64,000 nt of DNA from Streptomyces acidiscabies (GTDB lineage: Bacteria; Actinomycetota; Actinomycetes; Streptomycetales; Streptomycetaceae). The translations under genes and the position numbers were made by a program. Below are positions 47,807 through 56,459 of the stretch, piece by piece; within the stretch, counting starts at the first letter, position 1; each line of letters begins with the position of its first letter. The notes beneath the pieces are model-generated. The model was not told the origin of the DNA and did no database searches. It saw nothing but the letters and a program-made list of their open reading frames with translations. The stretch spans positions 2,356,001 through 2,420,000 of the forward strand of contig NZ_JAGJBY010000002.1 in the NCBI RefSeq assembly GCF_020010905.1, given 5' to 3'.

Positions 47807-49167
47807 ACCGGTCGCAGGGCCGGGCCGGCGGCGCGGGCCGGGATGTTCTCGAACACCTGCGTGACGTCCGGCTGGCTGCCGAAGATGATGTCGTAGCCCC
47901 GGGCCAGCTCGTCGTCGGTCAGCGCGTGAGTGCCCGGCACGAACAGCTGCCGGTTGAACGCGGCCATCTCGTGGTCCTGGAGGTCGGGGCCCGACAGCTC
48001 CCAGGGGGCGTACACGGTCGGCCGGGCCCGGCCGCCGTGCTCCTGGACGGCCTCGATGGTCCGCTCGGCACCCTCGATCGTGGTGCCGGGCAGCCCGACG
48101 ATGACGAAGCAGTTCAGCTCGATGCCCGACTCCTTGCACCAGGCCGAGAGCCGGTCGAGGTCCATCGCGGACTTCTGCTTCGCCCGGGGCAGCAACGCGC
48201 TCTCCTCCGGGTCCAGCGTCTCCAGACCGACGCTGATCCGGACGCAGCCGGCCTCACCCATCGACCGGATCATGCCCTCGCTGAGGTGGTGGATCGTCGT
48301 CGCGCACTTCCACGGGTACGGCGACCCCCGGCCGGTCAGCTCCCGGCAGAGCTCCTCCATCCACTTCTTGTCCAGCGTGAACGTCGGCGCGTAGAACGCC
48401 ACATACTCGAACGGCGCCGCGGCGAACGACTCCTCGATGTACTGGAGCGTCCGCTCGACCGTGATCCGCCGCTCCTTCCTCGTGTAGATCATCGGCACCT
48501 CGCAGTACGAGCAGCCGACCGGGCAGCCGCGTGCCGCCGGGACGACCAGTTCGCGGCGGCGCGGGATGCCGCAGAACTTGTTGGCGTCGTCGAAGTAGAG
48601 GGCGTCGTACTGCGCGTAGGGGATCTCGTCCGGCGTGGGCAGGTACCAGTCCTCCGCCGGGAGCAGGTCACCGCGCCGCTTCGGAGCCGCCCAGGCGCCG
48701 TCGCGCCGCAGGTGCACGCCCGGCGCCTCGGTGGCCCGGCCCCGGAAGGTCTCGATCGCGGCGCCGACACCGGCCTCGAAGTCGCCGTTCTCCACGATCG
48801 CGTCGATGTCGAAGCGCTCGAAGAAGCGGGGGTTGACCCCGGACAGCCTGCCGAACGTGATGATCGGGGCGTCCGGGTTCAGCGCCCTGGCGTAGGAGAC
48901 GAGTCGCCGCAGTCCGTCGATGCCGTCGAACTCGTTCATCACGGCGATCACGTCGTACCGCTCCTGGAAGAGCCTGCTGCCGAGGTCCTTCCACGTCAGC
49001 CGCTCGACACTGGCGTCGATCGCGGTCACCTGCGCGCCGGGATAGACGGTGCGCAGATGGCCGGCGACCTGGTACAGCGCGAGGTGGTGCCCCGCGTTGA
49101 AGTAGCTGAGCACCTGCGGGGGCCAGATCACGAGGATCTTCCGGGGCTCGTCCGAGGTCATTGCCAT
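47803..49167 (-). CDS. nikJ: Radical SAM octosyl acid phosphate synthase NikJ
   Basis: 454 residues from ATG 49167, 6 nt after AAAGGA. The N-terminal ~190 residues are a cobalamin-type alpha/beta domain (ILVIWPPQVLSYFNAGHHLA, VIAVMNEFDGIDGLRRLVSY). The radical SAM cluster motif is AARGCPVGCSYCEVP (CxxxCxxC, about residues 228-235), with CVRISVGLETLDPEESALLP downstream. NikJ and PolH cyclise 3'-enolpyruvyl-UMP by radical C-C bond formation to octosyl acid 5'-phosphate. It is in the canonical place after nikI. Confidence 0.93.
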   Translation of the reverse strand: MAMTSDEPRKILVIWPPQVLSYFNAGHHLALYQVAGHLRTVYPGAQVTAIDASVERLTWKDLGSRLFQERYDVIAVMNEFDGIDGLRRLVSYARALNPDAPIITFGRLSGVNPRFFERFDIDAIVENGDFEAGVGAAIETFRGRATEAPGVHLRRDGAWAAPKRRGDLLPAEDWYLPTPDEIPYAQYDALYFDDANKFCGIPRRRELVVPAARGCPVGCSYCEVPMIYTRKERRITVERTLQYIEESFAAAPFEYVAFYAPTFTLDKKWMEELCRELTGRGSPYPWKCATTIHHLSEGMIRSMGEAGCVRISVGLETLDPEESALLPRAKQKSAMDLDRLSAWCKESGIELNCFVIVGLPGTTIEGAERTIEAVQEHGGRARPTVYAPWELSGPDLQDHEMAAFNRQLFVPGTHALTDDELARGYDIIFGSQPDVTQVFENIPARAAGPALRPV

Positions 49168-49214
49168 GGGGGGTCCTTTCGGTTCCAGCGTCGTGGGTGC
49201 CGGGCGCCGGACGG

Positions 49215-49871
49215 TCAGTTCTGCGGCCGGTACGCGGAGCCCGCGAGTTCGGTGTCCAGCCAGTACTCGATCTGGACCGTGATCCGCTCGGTGCCCTCCG
49301 GGTGCTCGATCTTCGAGACCGCGTGCCACGACTTGTCGGTGGGCGGGAAGGCCAGCAACTGGCCGCCGACCGGGCTGATCTCCTCCGTCGGGCCCGCCTT
49401 GGGGGACGCGAAGATCTGGAACTGCCCGCCGGCCTCGGTGGGCCAGTCCCGGTTCAGGTAGAGGATCACGGTGATCGCCTTGGTCGGCTTGTCCTTGTGC
49501 ACCGACAGGTAGTCGCCGTTGCGGTGCGTGTAGAGGCCGATGCTGCGCTTCAGGCCGGCCAGTTCGATCCCAGTCGACTTCTCCAGCCAGGACGTGAACC
49601 CGGCGCCGCGCAGCTCCTCCACGAGGTCGCGCCAGATGGCCGGCAGACGCGGGAACACGGGGGCGTCCTCTTCGAGGACGACCAGGTCCACCAGGTTCAT
49701 CCGGTACTGCTTCTCGTGCTTCGGGTCCTCGACCGCGATCTTCGCGACATCGGCGGTCGGCATGGTGGCGAGCAACTGCACCAGTTGCCCGTCGTCGAGC
49801 AGGTCACGGCCGCGGAAGAGCTGGAACGGCTGGGTGCGTTCCTCCAGCGCCGAGTCGAGCGTCAATACCAC
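49215..49871 (-). CDS. nikI: Fe(II)/2-oxoglutarate dioxygenase NikI-like
   Basis: 218 residues from GTG 49871 with AAGGAGG 4 nt upstream; longer frames run through the promoter region. The iron triad is YLSVHKDKPTKAITVILYLN (HxD) and PPTDKSWHAVSKIEHPEG, with a C-terminal Arg (GTERITVQIEYW) for 2-oxoglutarate. It is in the position of nikI (polD), which hydroxylates the bicyclic nucleoside on the way to aminohexuronic acid. It heads the leftward operon nikI-J-K-L-M-N/O, whose promoter region holds CGGCAAG heptamers. Confidence 0.85.
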   Translation of the reverse strand: MVLTLDSALEERTQPFQLFRGRDLLDDGQLVQLLATMPTADVAKIAVEDPKHEKQYRMNLVDLVVLEEDAPVFPRLPAIWRDLVEELRGAGFTSWLEKSTGIELAGLKRSIGLYTHRNGDYLSVHKDKPTKAITVILYLNRDWPTEAGGQFQIFASPKAGPTEEISPVGGQLLAFPPTDKSWHAVSKIEHPEGTERITVQIEYWLDTELAGSAYRPQN

Positions 49872-49984
49872 GGTGCCTCCTTGGAGTTGAGCCGGGATTC
49901 CCGTGACGACCGGCCGGCCGCCGGGAATCGACCTGGCCACAGCCTGCGCGCGGCCCCCTGCCGACCCCTTGTCGGTTCGCTGCC

Positions 49985-50083
49985 GGGGGACGGCAAGGTC
50001 TTCGCAAACCGGCGCGCGATCGCACGGCAAGCGAGGCGGTGAGACTGGCAGGGCCATCCCGACAACTGGCAGGGCCTTCCCGA
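49985..50083. promoter_or_regulatory. SARP-type heptamers and 22-bp repeats between nikI and the rightward oxygenase gene
   Basis: CGGCAAG occurs at 49991-49997 and 50025-50031, and the variant CGGTGAG at 50037-50043, 12 bp after the second. Two copies of ACTGGCAGGGCC(A/T)TCCCGA follow at 50044-50062 and 50065-50083, about 21 bp apart. CGGCAAG-type heptamers are, from memory, the reported target of the SARP activators SanG and PolR of nikkomycin and polyoxin clusters. The regulator gene is not in this window. Confidence 0.65.
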
Positions 50084-50126
50084 AACCCGAACCCGAACCC
50101 GAAACCCGAACCCGATCCCCGAACCG
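50080..50126. repeat. CCCGAA short tandem repeat
   Basis: Seven to eight copies of CCCGAA (some with an extra A) run in tandem just before the start of the rightward oxygenase gene. Confidence 0.8.
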
Positions 50127-50158
50127 GCGCCCGAGCCGGCCGCTGAGAGGTGCGTGTC

Positions 50159-50788
50159 TTGATCAACCTGGACGTCCGGCTCGAAACCTGGGACCACCCC
50201 TTCCGGCACTTCCGCGGCGCCGGCCTGATCTCCGCGCACGACCTGGCGGACCTCGGCGCCACCGCGCCGGACGCGGACCTGTTCCAGCGGATCGACACCT
50301 CGACCGGTGCTGACGTACGGCGCCGCTACCGCTCGTCCGTCCTGCCGTTCTCCGACAACAAGACCGGCATCACCCCCGACGACATCCCGTTGGCGGCGCC
50401 CTGGCGCGCCCTGGTCACCGACCTGCTGTCCGACGAGTTCACCGACTGGCTGAACCGCGAGACCGGCGTGGACACCGCCGGGCTGCACCGCCGGGCCGAG
50501 ATGTACTACCACTACGACGGCGACTTCGAGGACCTCAGCGCCGGTAAACAGCACAAGCGACTCGCCTTCGCGCTGCACCTCAACGAGCACTGGCCGGCCG
50601 ACGGCGGCGGGGACCAGGAGTACTGGTCCGGCCCGGACAGGTCGGCAGGACCCGCCGCGACGATGCCCCCGACGGGAGGCACCGCCTGGTTCTACTCGGC
50701 GTCGCCCGCGTCCTGGCACCAGATGTCGCCGGTCGCGGCGGGGCGGGGCCTGGTGCGGCAGTCGGTCAGCATGGCGTTCTTCGAGTAA
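50159..50788 (+). CDS. Putative Fe(II)/2-oxoglutarate oxygenase on the opposite strand within the cluster
   Basis: 209 residues from TTG 50159, 8 nt after GAGAGG; GTG 50150 sits directly on that site and is less likely. It resembles a small 2-oxoglutarate oxygenase, with HxD in EMYYHYDGDFEDLSAGKQHK and the distal His in SASPASWHQMSPVAAGRG, plus a late Arg (GLVRQSVSMAFF). It is the only rightward gene between the two leftward nik operons, divergent from nikI and convergent with nikG. It may correspond to a less-studied nik gene such as nikH, or be an added tailoring enzyme. The substrate is unknown. Confidence 0.75.
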   Translation: MINLDVRLETWDHPFRHFRGAGLISAHDLADLGATAPDADLFQRIDTSTGADVRRRYRSSVLPFSDNKTGITPDDIPLAAPWRALVTDLLSDEFTDWLNRETGVDTAGLHRRAEMYYHYDGDFEDLSAGKQHKRLAFALHLNEHWPADGGGDQEYWSGPDRSAGPAATMPPTGGTAWFYSASPASWHQMSPVAAGRGLVRQSVSMAFFE

Positions 50789-50885
50789 CCGGCGCACCCC
50801 GGCCGGACATTGACACCAACAGAAACACCGACAGAAGCCGCCGCCCGAGTTGTCCCGGACGGCGGCTTCTCCGTGCCCTCCCCGC

Positions 50886-51080
50886 TCACCCCTCGTCGAT
50901 CCGGATGGCCGACGCCGGGCACAGCCCCACCGCCAGCCGCACAACCCGCCGATCCCCCTCACCCGGCTCCACCGTCAGCGGCGCCACCAACCCCTCCTCG
51001 TCCTGGTCGAAGACGCCGGGCGCGGCCAGCACGCACTGCGCGGCGCCGACGCACCGCTCCCTGTCCGCGGTGATACGCAT
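50886..51080 (-). CDS. nikG: Ferredoxin NikG (3Fe-4S type)
   Basis: 64 residues from ATG 51080 (MRITADRERCVGAAQC). It has the CxxxxxC...C pattern of single-cluster P450 ferredoxins (RCVGAAQCVLAAPGVF and VGLCPASAIRID). It lies 17 bp after the NikF P450 and is expected to feed it electrons for pyridine ring hydroxylation. Confidence 0.9.
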   Translation of the reverse strand: MRITADRERCVGAAQCVLAAPGVFDQDEEGLVAPLTVEPGEGDRRVVRLAVGLCPASAIRIDEG

Positions 51081-51097
51081 GGGCGTTGCCCCCTCCC

Positions 51098-52330
51098 TCA
51101 ACAGTTCACCGGCAGCTGGTGGACGCCGTAGATCCCGGCGTCGTCCTTGTACGGCAGCTCCCCGGCCGGAACGGCCAGCGACAGGCCCGGCACCCGCCGC
51201 AGCAGCGTCTCGAAGACGACCTCCAGCTCCACCCGGGCCAGATTCTGGCCGAGGCACTGGTGCACGCCGTAGCCGAAGGCGACGTGATGGCGGGCGCCGC
51301 GTTCGAAGTCCAGCCGGTCCGGGTGCTCGAAGACCGCGTCGTCCCAGTCGGCGGCCAGCGCGGACACGACGATGCCCTCGTCCTTGCGGATGGTCACACC
51401 GCCGATCTCGATGTCCTCGGTGGCCACCCGGGCGGGCGCGTTCTCCACGACGCTGAAGTAGCGCAGCATCTCCTCGACCGCCGTGGGCAGCAGCGCCGGG
51501 TCGGCTGTGATCCGCGCCCGGTGCTCGGGGCTCTTCAGCAGCGCCACCACGCCCAGCGAGATCATGTTCGCGGTGGTCTGGTGCCCGGCGATCAGCAGCA
51601 TGACGGCGGTGCCGACGATCTCGTCGTGCGTCATCACCGGGGTCTGCCGGTTGCGCGCGATGAGCCGCCCGATCAGGTCGTCGGTGGGCTCGCCCCGCTC
51701 CTTCTCGGTGACCAGGTCCTCCAGGAAGTCGTTCAGCGCGTCGGAGGCCGCGGCGCGTTCCCGCATCGAGACGGTCCGGCTGACCAGCATCCCCGCCCAC
51801 GTGTGGAAGTCGCGGCGCTGCTCGTGGGGCACGCCCAGCAGCTCGCAGATCACCAGCGACGGCACCGCCTCCGACACGTGCTCGACCAGGTCGGCGGGGA
51901 GCGGCGCGGCCAGCAGGGCGTCGATGCTCCGGTCCACGATCTCCTGGATGCGCGGGCGCAGCGCGGCGATCCGGCGCAGCGAGAACTCTCCGGTCAGGAG
52001 CTTGCGGTGGGCCCCGTGCTCGGCCCCGTCCAGGTGGATCATGGACCGGCGGGTGCTGAGTCTGCGGACGCGCTCGGCCGCCGTGCGCTGCTCGGCGGTC
52101 AGCCTCCCCGGGAACGCCGGGTGCAGGCGGTCGGCGCTGACCCGGGGGTCGGCGAGTAGCTTGCGGGCGAACTCGTGCCCGGTGACCAGCCAGGCCACCT
52201 GGCCGTCGGGCATCCGGACCCGGCTGACCGGCTCCTGCTCGCGCAGTTCCCGGTACGCGGCCGGCGGGTGCATGGGGCACGCGCGGGCCATCGGGAACGT
52301 CGGGACGTCGTGGTCGAGCATCTCGGTCAT
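51098..52330 (-). CDS. nikF: Cytochrome P450 NikF
   Basis: 410 residues, ATG overlapping the nikE stop (ATGA). The I-helix oxygen-binding motif is LIAGHQTTANMISLG, the ExxR motif lies in the helix after it, and the haem loop is HHVAFGYGVHQCLGQNLARV with the Cys ligand. NikF is the P450 assigned to 3-hydroxylation of the picolinate ring that gives the hydroxypyridine of nikkomycin. The ferredoxin partner follows directly. Confidence 0.9.
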   Translation of the reverse strand: MTEMLDHDVPTFPMARACPMHPPAAYRELREQEPVSRVRMPDGQVAWLVTGHEFARKLLADPRVSADRLHPAFPGRLTAEQRTAAERVRRLSTRRSMIHLDGAEHGAHRKLLTGEFSLRRIAALRPRIQEIVDRSIDALLAAPLPADLVEHVSEAVPSLVICELLGVPHEQRRDFHTWAGMLVSRTVSMRERAAASDALNDFLEDLVTEKERGEPTDDLIGRLIARNRQTPVMTHDEIVGTAVMLLIAGHQTTANMISLGVVALLKSPEHRARITADPALLPTAVEEMLRYFSVVENAPARVATEDIEIGGVTIRKDEGIVVSALAADWDDAVFEHPDRLDFERGARHHVAFGYGVHQCLGQNLARVELEVVFETLLRRVPGLSLAVPAGELPYKDDAGIYGVHQLPVNC

Positions 52331-53994
52331 GGGGTCCGTTCCCGTTCCTGTGCCGCCGCCCGAAGGGCGACCCGGTTGATCTTGCCGACGCCGATCATGG
52401 GGAGGGCGTCGACGATCCGCAGTTCCTCGGGCAGTTTGAACGTGGCGATCCCGCGTTCCGTGAGGAAACGGCGCAGGCCGAGCAACGTCGGCTGCTTCTC
52501 GGGGTCGAGGGGGACGGCGAAGACGCAGACGGTCTGCCCCCACACGGTGTGCGGCATCGCGACCGCAGCGACCGCCCGCAGCAAGGGGTGCTCCCCGAGC
52601 AGCGACTCGACCTCACCGGCGGATATCTTCTCGCCCCCGCGATTGATGACGTCCCCGATCCGCCCCTCCACCACCAGGCCCCCCGACGGATGCACCCGCG
52701 CCAGATCGCCGGTGCGGTAGAAGCCGTCGCCGGTGAAGGCACGTGCGTCGGCCTCCGGCGCCGCGTAGTACCCGGCGACCGTGTACGGCCCCCGGGTCAG
52801 CAGCTCGCCCACCTCACCGGCAGCCACCTCCGCGCCGTCCTCGTCCACGACGCGGATCTCGTCGCCGGGCGAGGCGGGCCGCCCCTGCGTCTGGGCGATG
52901 ACGTCGTCGGGGTCGTCCAGGGCGGTGTAGGTCAGCAGCCCCTCGCTCATGCCGTAGCACTGCTGCACCGTGCAGCCCAGCAGCTTCTGCGCCTCGGCTG
53001 CGGGGGCGGGCTCCAGGCGGGCGCCGCCGGCCTGCATCACGCGCAGCGACGTCGGCCCGTGGCCCCTTCGGCGGACCTCGTCCAGCCACTGGGTGACCAG
53101 CGCGGGCACCAGCGTCGTATGCGTCACCCCCTCCCGGTCGACGAGGTCGAGCGCCGCCGCAGGATCTCCCGGCGAGCCCAGGACGATCCGCCCGCCGAAG
53201 GCCAGGACGCCCAGCATCCCGGGGCAGTTGAGGACGAAGCCGTGCGCCGCCGACATGACCGCGAGGTACACCGTGTCCGCCGACAGCCCGGCCCACCCGG
53301 CGGCCGTCCGGATCATGTAGCCGTAGCCCTCGTGGGCGCGCGCGATGGCCTTCGGCGGGCCGGTGGTCCCGCTGGACAGCAGGAAGACGGCGGGCTCGTC
53401 GGCCAGCGGCGGCCCCAGATCGGGCAGGGGCCCGGCCCCGGGGTCGGGACGGCACAGCTCGACCAGGTCCTCGGTGTCGTCGGGACCGGCGTCCGACGTG
53501 CGGTCGGCGACCAGGATGTGCCGGATGCTCGGGCAGCTCTCCCGCAGCTCCCTCGCCAGCGCGAGATGGTCGAAACGCTGCCGGCGGCGCGGTACGGCCA
53601 CGGCCGTGGGCCGGGTCGCCGCGACCACCGACAGCAGCTCGCGGCGGCGCAGCGTGGGCACCGCCATGACCGGGTGCGCGCCCAGCCGCATCAGCGCCAG
53701 CGGCAGGACGACCAGCTCCAGGTCGTTCGGGAGCTGGACCAGCACCCGGTCCCCCCGGGCGATCCCGAGGGCGGCCAGCCGGGCGGCGGCGCCGTCGACC
53801 GCGTCCGCCAGCTCGCGCCGGGTCAGCCGGCCGCCGGGTCCCTGGACGGCCTCTTTCCCGGGGTCGTCGTCCACATGACGCAGCGCCAGCCGGTCGACCC
53901 GCTCGGGCAGCCACCAGCCACGGTCGCGGTACTCCCGCGCGCGGTCCGGCGGGATTCTCGGGAGGCCGGGGTCCTCGGGGCGGAATGCGTTCAC
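52327..53994 (-). CDS. nikE: Picolinate AMP/CoA ligase NikE
   Basis: 555 residues. It is an ANL-superfamily aryl acid-activating enzyme like DhbE: AVFLLSSGTTGPPKAIARAH (P-loop), CTVQQCYGMSEGLLTYTALD, RTGDLARVHPSGGLVVEGRI and the catalytic Lys region IGVGKINRVALRA. NikE activates picolinic acid in nikkomycin biosynthesis before ring hydroxylation and reduction. It is in the leftward operon between nikD and nikF. Confidence 0.9.
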   Translation of the reverse strand: MNAFRPEDPGLPRIPPDRAREYRDRGWWLPERVDRLALRHVDDDPGKEAVQGPGGRLTRRELADAVDGAAARLAALGIARGDRVLVQLPNDLELVVLPLALMRLGAHPVMAVPTLRRRELLSVVAATRPTAVAVPRRRQRFDHLALARELRESCPSIRHILVADRTSDAGPDDTEDLVELCRPDPGAGPLPDLGPPLADEPAVFLLSSGTTGPPKAIARAHEGYGYMIRTAAGWAGLSADTVYLAVMSAAHGFVLNCPGMLGVLAFGGRIVLGSPGDPAAALDLVDREGVTHTTLVPALVTQWLDEVRRRGHGPTSLRVMQAGGARLEPAPAAEAQKLLGCTVQQCYGMSEGLLTYTALDDPDDVIAQTQGRPASPGDEIRVVDEDGAEVAAGEVGELLTRGPYTVAGYYAAPEADARAFTGDGFYRTGDLARVHPSGGLVVEGRIGDVINRGGEKISAGEVESLLGEHPLLRAVAAVAMPHTVWGQTVCVFAVPLDPEKQPTLLGLRRFLTERGIATFKLPEELRIVDALPMIGVGKINRVALRAAAQERERTP

Positions 53995-54024
53995 GCCCGG
54001 TCACCTTCCTTTCGCGCGGCCACG

Positions 54025-55194
54025 TCAGAGAGCCGATTGCAGGGCGAGCCGTGAGATGTCGTACGGGGTGGAGTCGTCCACGGCGAGGTCGGCGCAGATC
54101 CGGCCGAACAGCGGGACGAACTTGAACGCCCAGCCCGCCCCGTAGACGACGAGCTTGTCCCCGTGCGGCATCAGGTCCCGCGCGGTGCCCAGGAAGAACT
54201 GCCGTTCCGGGTCCGTGGGCAGCACGGCCAGGCAGGTCGAGGTCCGCGCCGGGTCGGGGTCGACCGTCGGCAGGTGCTCCCGCAGCCAGCCCGACAGCCG
54301 TTCCATCTGGCGCCCGTCGGCGACGCCCGTGGACGCCGACGGGTGGCCGAGCGCGTCCACCTCGAAGATCGGTCCGCAGCGCACGAACTCGCCGGGCGCC
54401 CACGGGTTGTGGCCGAACCCGTAGAACAGGTTGGTGTCCTCCTCCGTCGGCTGCTGGAAGGCGAACCAGAACGGCGACTCGGCCACCGCAGCGGCCTGCC
54501 GGTAGGTGGCGATCGCCATCTCGTACACCGAGTAGGCCAGGCGCGCCCCCAGCGGCTCCAGCAGGTCGTTGGTGTAGGGGCCGCAGGCCAGTACGGCCTT
54601 CCCGGCGCGGTAGGTGCCCCGGTCGGTGGTGACGGTCACGCCGTTCTCGTCCGGCACGAGCGCCGTCACCGCCTCACCGGCGCGCAGGGTGCTGCCCGCC
54701 GCCTGGGCGAGGGTGAAGAGGGCCGACAGCGTCCCCCTGACGTCGATCGTCCCGCCGTCCGGCTGGAGGAAACCCTCGTAGTCCTTGGGCAGGCCGCGGA
54801 ACCCGAACCGCCGCTCGATGTCGGGGGCCTTGAGCCATTCGTAGCGCACCGAGAGCTTGTCCATCATCTCGGCGGTGCCCGATATCTGGCCCTCGTTCGT
54901 GACCACGTCGACGTCACCGAACCAGAGGCTGCCGATCTCGTGGATGAGGCGCCGCTCGCACCGGCTCTCCAGCGCGCGCCACAGCGGAAGGGTCTCCAGC
55001 GTCAGGCGGAACAGGTCCTCCTGGGTGTACTGGAGCCGCCAGTGGCGCTCGGCGCCGCTTGTGCCGGCGGTCTCGTTGAAGAACGTGTGCCGCTCCAGGA
55101 CCAGGACCCGCTGGCCGCGTTCGGCCGCCTCCCAGGCGGTGGCCAGGCCGATCGGTCCGCCGCCGACGACCACCACGTCATAGGACTCCGTCAT
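54025..55194 (-). CDS. nikD: FAD-dependent piperideine-2-carboxylate oxidase NikD
   Basis: 389 residues from ATG 55194, overlapping the nikC stop. The FAD dinucleotide-binding motif is DVVVVGGGPIGLATAWEAAE. Counting from the start, Cys321 (TSTCLAVLPTDPERQF) and Trp355 (YGAGWAFKFVPLFG) fall exactly at the positions known in NikD for covalent FAD attachment and the flavin-stacking Trp. NikD oxidises piperideine-2-carboxylate twice to picolinate. This exact numbering is the best single proof of the cluster type. Confidence 0.95.
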   Translation of the reverse strand: MTESYDVVVVGGGPIGLATAWEAAERGQRVLVLERHTFFNETAGTSGAERHWRLQYTQEDLFRLTLETLPLWRALESRCERRLIHEIGSLWFGDVDVVTNEGQISGTAEMMDKLSVRYEWLKAPDIERRFGFRGLPKDYEGFLQPDGGTIDVRGTLSALFTLAQAAGSTLRAGEAVTALVPDENGVTVTTDRGTYRAGKAVLACGPYTNDLLEPLGARLAYSVYEMAIATYRQAAAVAESPFWFAFQQPTEEDTNLFYGFGHNPWAPGEFVRCGPIFEVDALGHPSASTGVADGRQMERLSGWLREHLPTVDPDPARTSTCLAVLPTDPERQFFLGTARDLMPHGDKLVVYGAGWAFKFVPLFGRICADLAVDDSTPYDISRLALQSAL

Positions 55195-56459
55195 GCGCGG
55201 GCCTCCTCGTAACTCGACGTTCCGCCCCGCCGTCCGGTGAGCGCGGACTTCAGGGCCAGCACCAGATGCTCGACCTGACCGTCGGTCATCGACGGGTAGC
55301 ACGGCAGGTTGACCTGCTCGTGGAACCAGATCCGTTCGGTGACCGGGCACTCCCCGAGCCGGTGGCCCCGGCCCCGCCACTCCGGCCGGAGATGGAGGGG
55401 GAAGTAGCGCACCTGCACCTGGATCCCGGCGTCCTCCAGGGCCTGGATGACCTCGTCGCGGCTCGTCCCGTGGTCCGGCCGGACGAAGAAGGTGAACAGG
55501 TGGTAGGGGTGCTGGATGTCCTCGGGCACCTCGGCCAGCCGCACCTGCGGGAACTCCGCCAGCGTCTGGGCGAGCCGCCCGGCGATCCACCGCCGCCGCT
55601 CCGCCAGCTCATCGAGGCGCCCCAACTGGACGAGTCCGACGGCGGCGCCGGCCTCGCTGAGCGTGGCGTTGCTCCCGGGATGCCGGACGAGGAGGCACTC
55701 GTTCTCGTACGAGTCGCCCGCCCACATCATCCAGGGCTCCGCACGGTCGTACGGCCCGGCCAGCAGCGGAGACGGGGCGAGCACCCCGTCGGCGGCGTTG
55801 GAGCGGATGCGGTCGATGCGCTCGGCCCACTCGGGGTCGTCGAAGGTGAGCATCCCGCCCTCGCCGAGCGTCGTGATGTTCTTGCTGGAGTGGAAGCTGA
55901 AGCACCCGATGTCGCCCAGCACGCCGGGGCGCCGGCCCCGGTAGAGGGCGCCCAGCGCGTGGGCGCAGTCCTCGATCACCCGGATGCCGTGCCGCCGGGC
56001 CACCCGCATGATCTCGTCCATCCGGGCCGGCCGGCCGCCGTAGTGGACCAGGATCAGGGCCCTGGTCCTCGGCGTGATCAGCGACTCGAACGAGGCGACG
56101 TCCACGTTCAGGGTGTCCGGCTCCACATCGCAGAAACGGACGGTCACATCGTGGGCCAGCAGCGGATCGGCGGTGGCCTTGAAGGTCTGCGGCGTCACGA
56201 TGACCTCGTCACCGGGGGCGAGGTCCAGCAGGTGCACGGCGAGCGCGACGGCGACGGTCCCACTGGTCACGGTCATCGCGTACCGGCTGCCGATGTGCTC
56301 GCGCATCGCCTCCTCGAACTCGTCCCGCCAGCGCCCCTGCGAGAGGCTCTCGCCGGACCGGACGAGACTGCTCAGCGCCGCCACCTCGGCGTCCCCGAGG
56401 ACACTCCCCACCCCGGGGGCCGGCACGAAGTACCCGGAGTTCCCGTTCACGGTCAGCAT
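55191..56459 (-). CDS. nikC: Lysine 2-aminotransferase NikC (DegT/DnrJ family)
   Basis: 422 residues from ATG 56459, overlapping the nikB end by 7 bp. It is a DegT/DnrJ/EryC1-type PLP enzyme with the PLP Lys in CFSFHSSKNITTLGEGGMLT, VIEDCAHALGALYRGRRPG and the N-terminal SGTVAVALAVHLLDLAPGDE. NikC removes the alpha-amino group of lysine to give piperideine-2-carboxylate, the substrate of NikD encoded next. Confidence 0.92.
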   Translation of the reverse strand: MLTVNGNSGYFVPAPGVGSVLGDAEVAALSSLVRSGESLSQGRWRDEFEEAMREHIGSRYAMTVTSGTVAVALAVHLLDLAPGDEVIVTPQTFKATADPLLAHDVTVRFCDVEPDTLNVDVASFESLITPRTRALILVHYGGRPARMDEIMRVARRHGIRVIEDCAHALGALYRGRRPGVLGDIGCFSFHSSKNITTLGEGGMLTFDDPEWAERIDRIRSNAADGVLAPSPLLAGPYDRAEPWMMWAGDSYENECLLVRHPGSNATLSEAGAAVGLVQLGRLDELAERRRWIAGRLAQTLAEFPQVRLAEVPEDIQHPYHLFTFFVRPDHGTSRDEVIQALEDAGIQVQVRYFPLHLRPEWRGRGHRLGECPVTERIWFHEQVNLPCYPSMTDGQVEHLVLALKSALTGRRGGTSSYEEARA

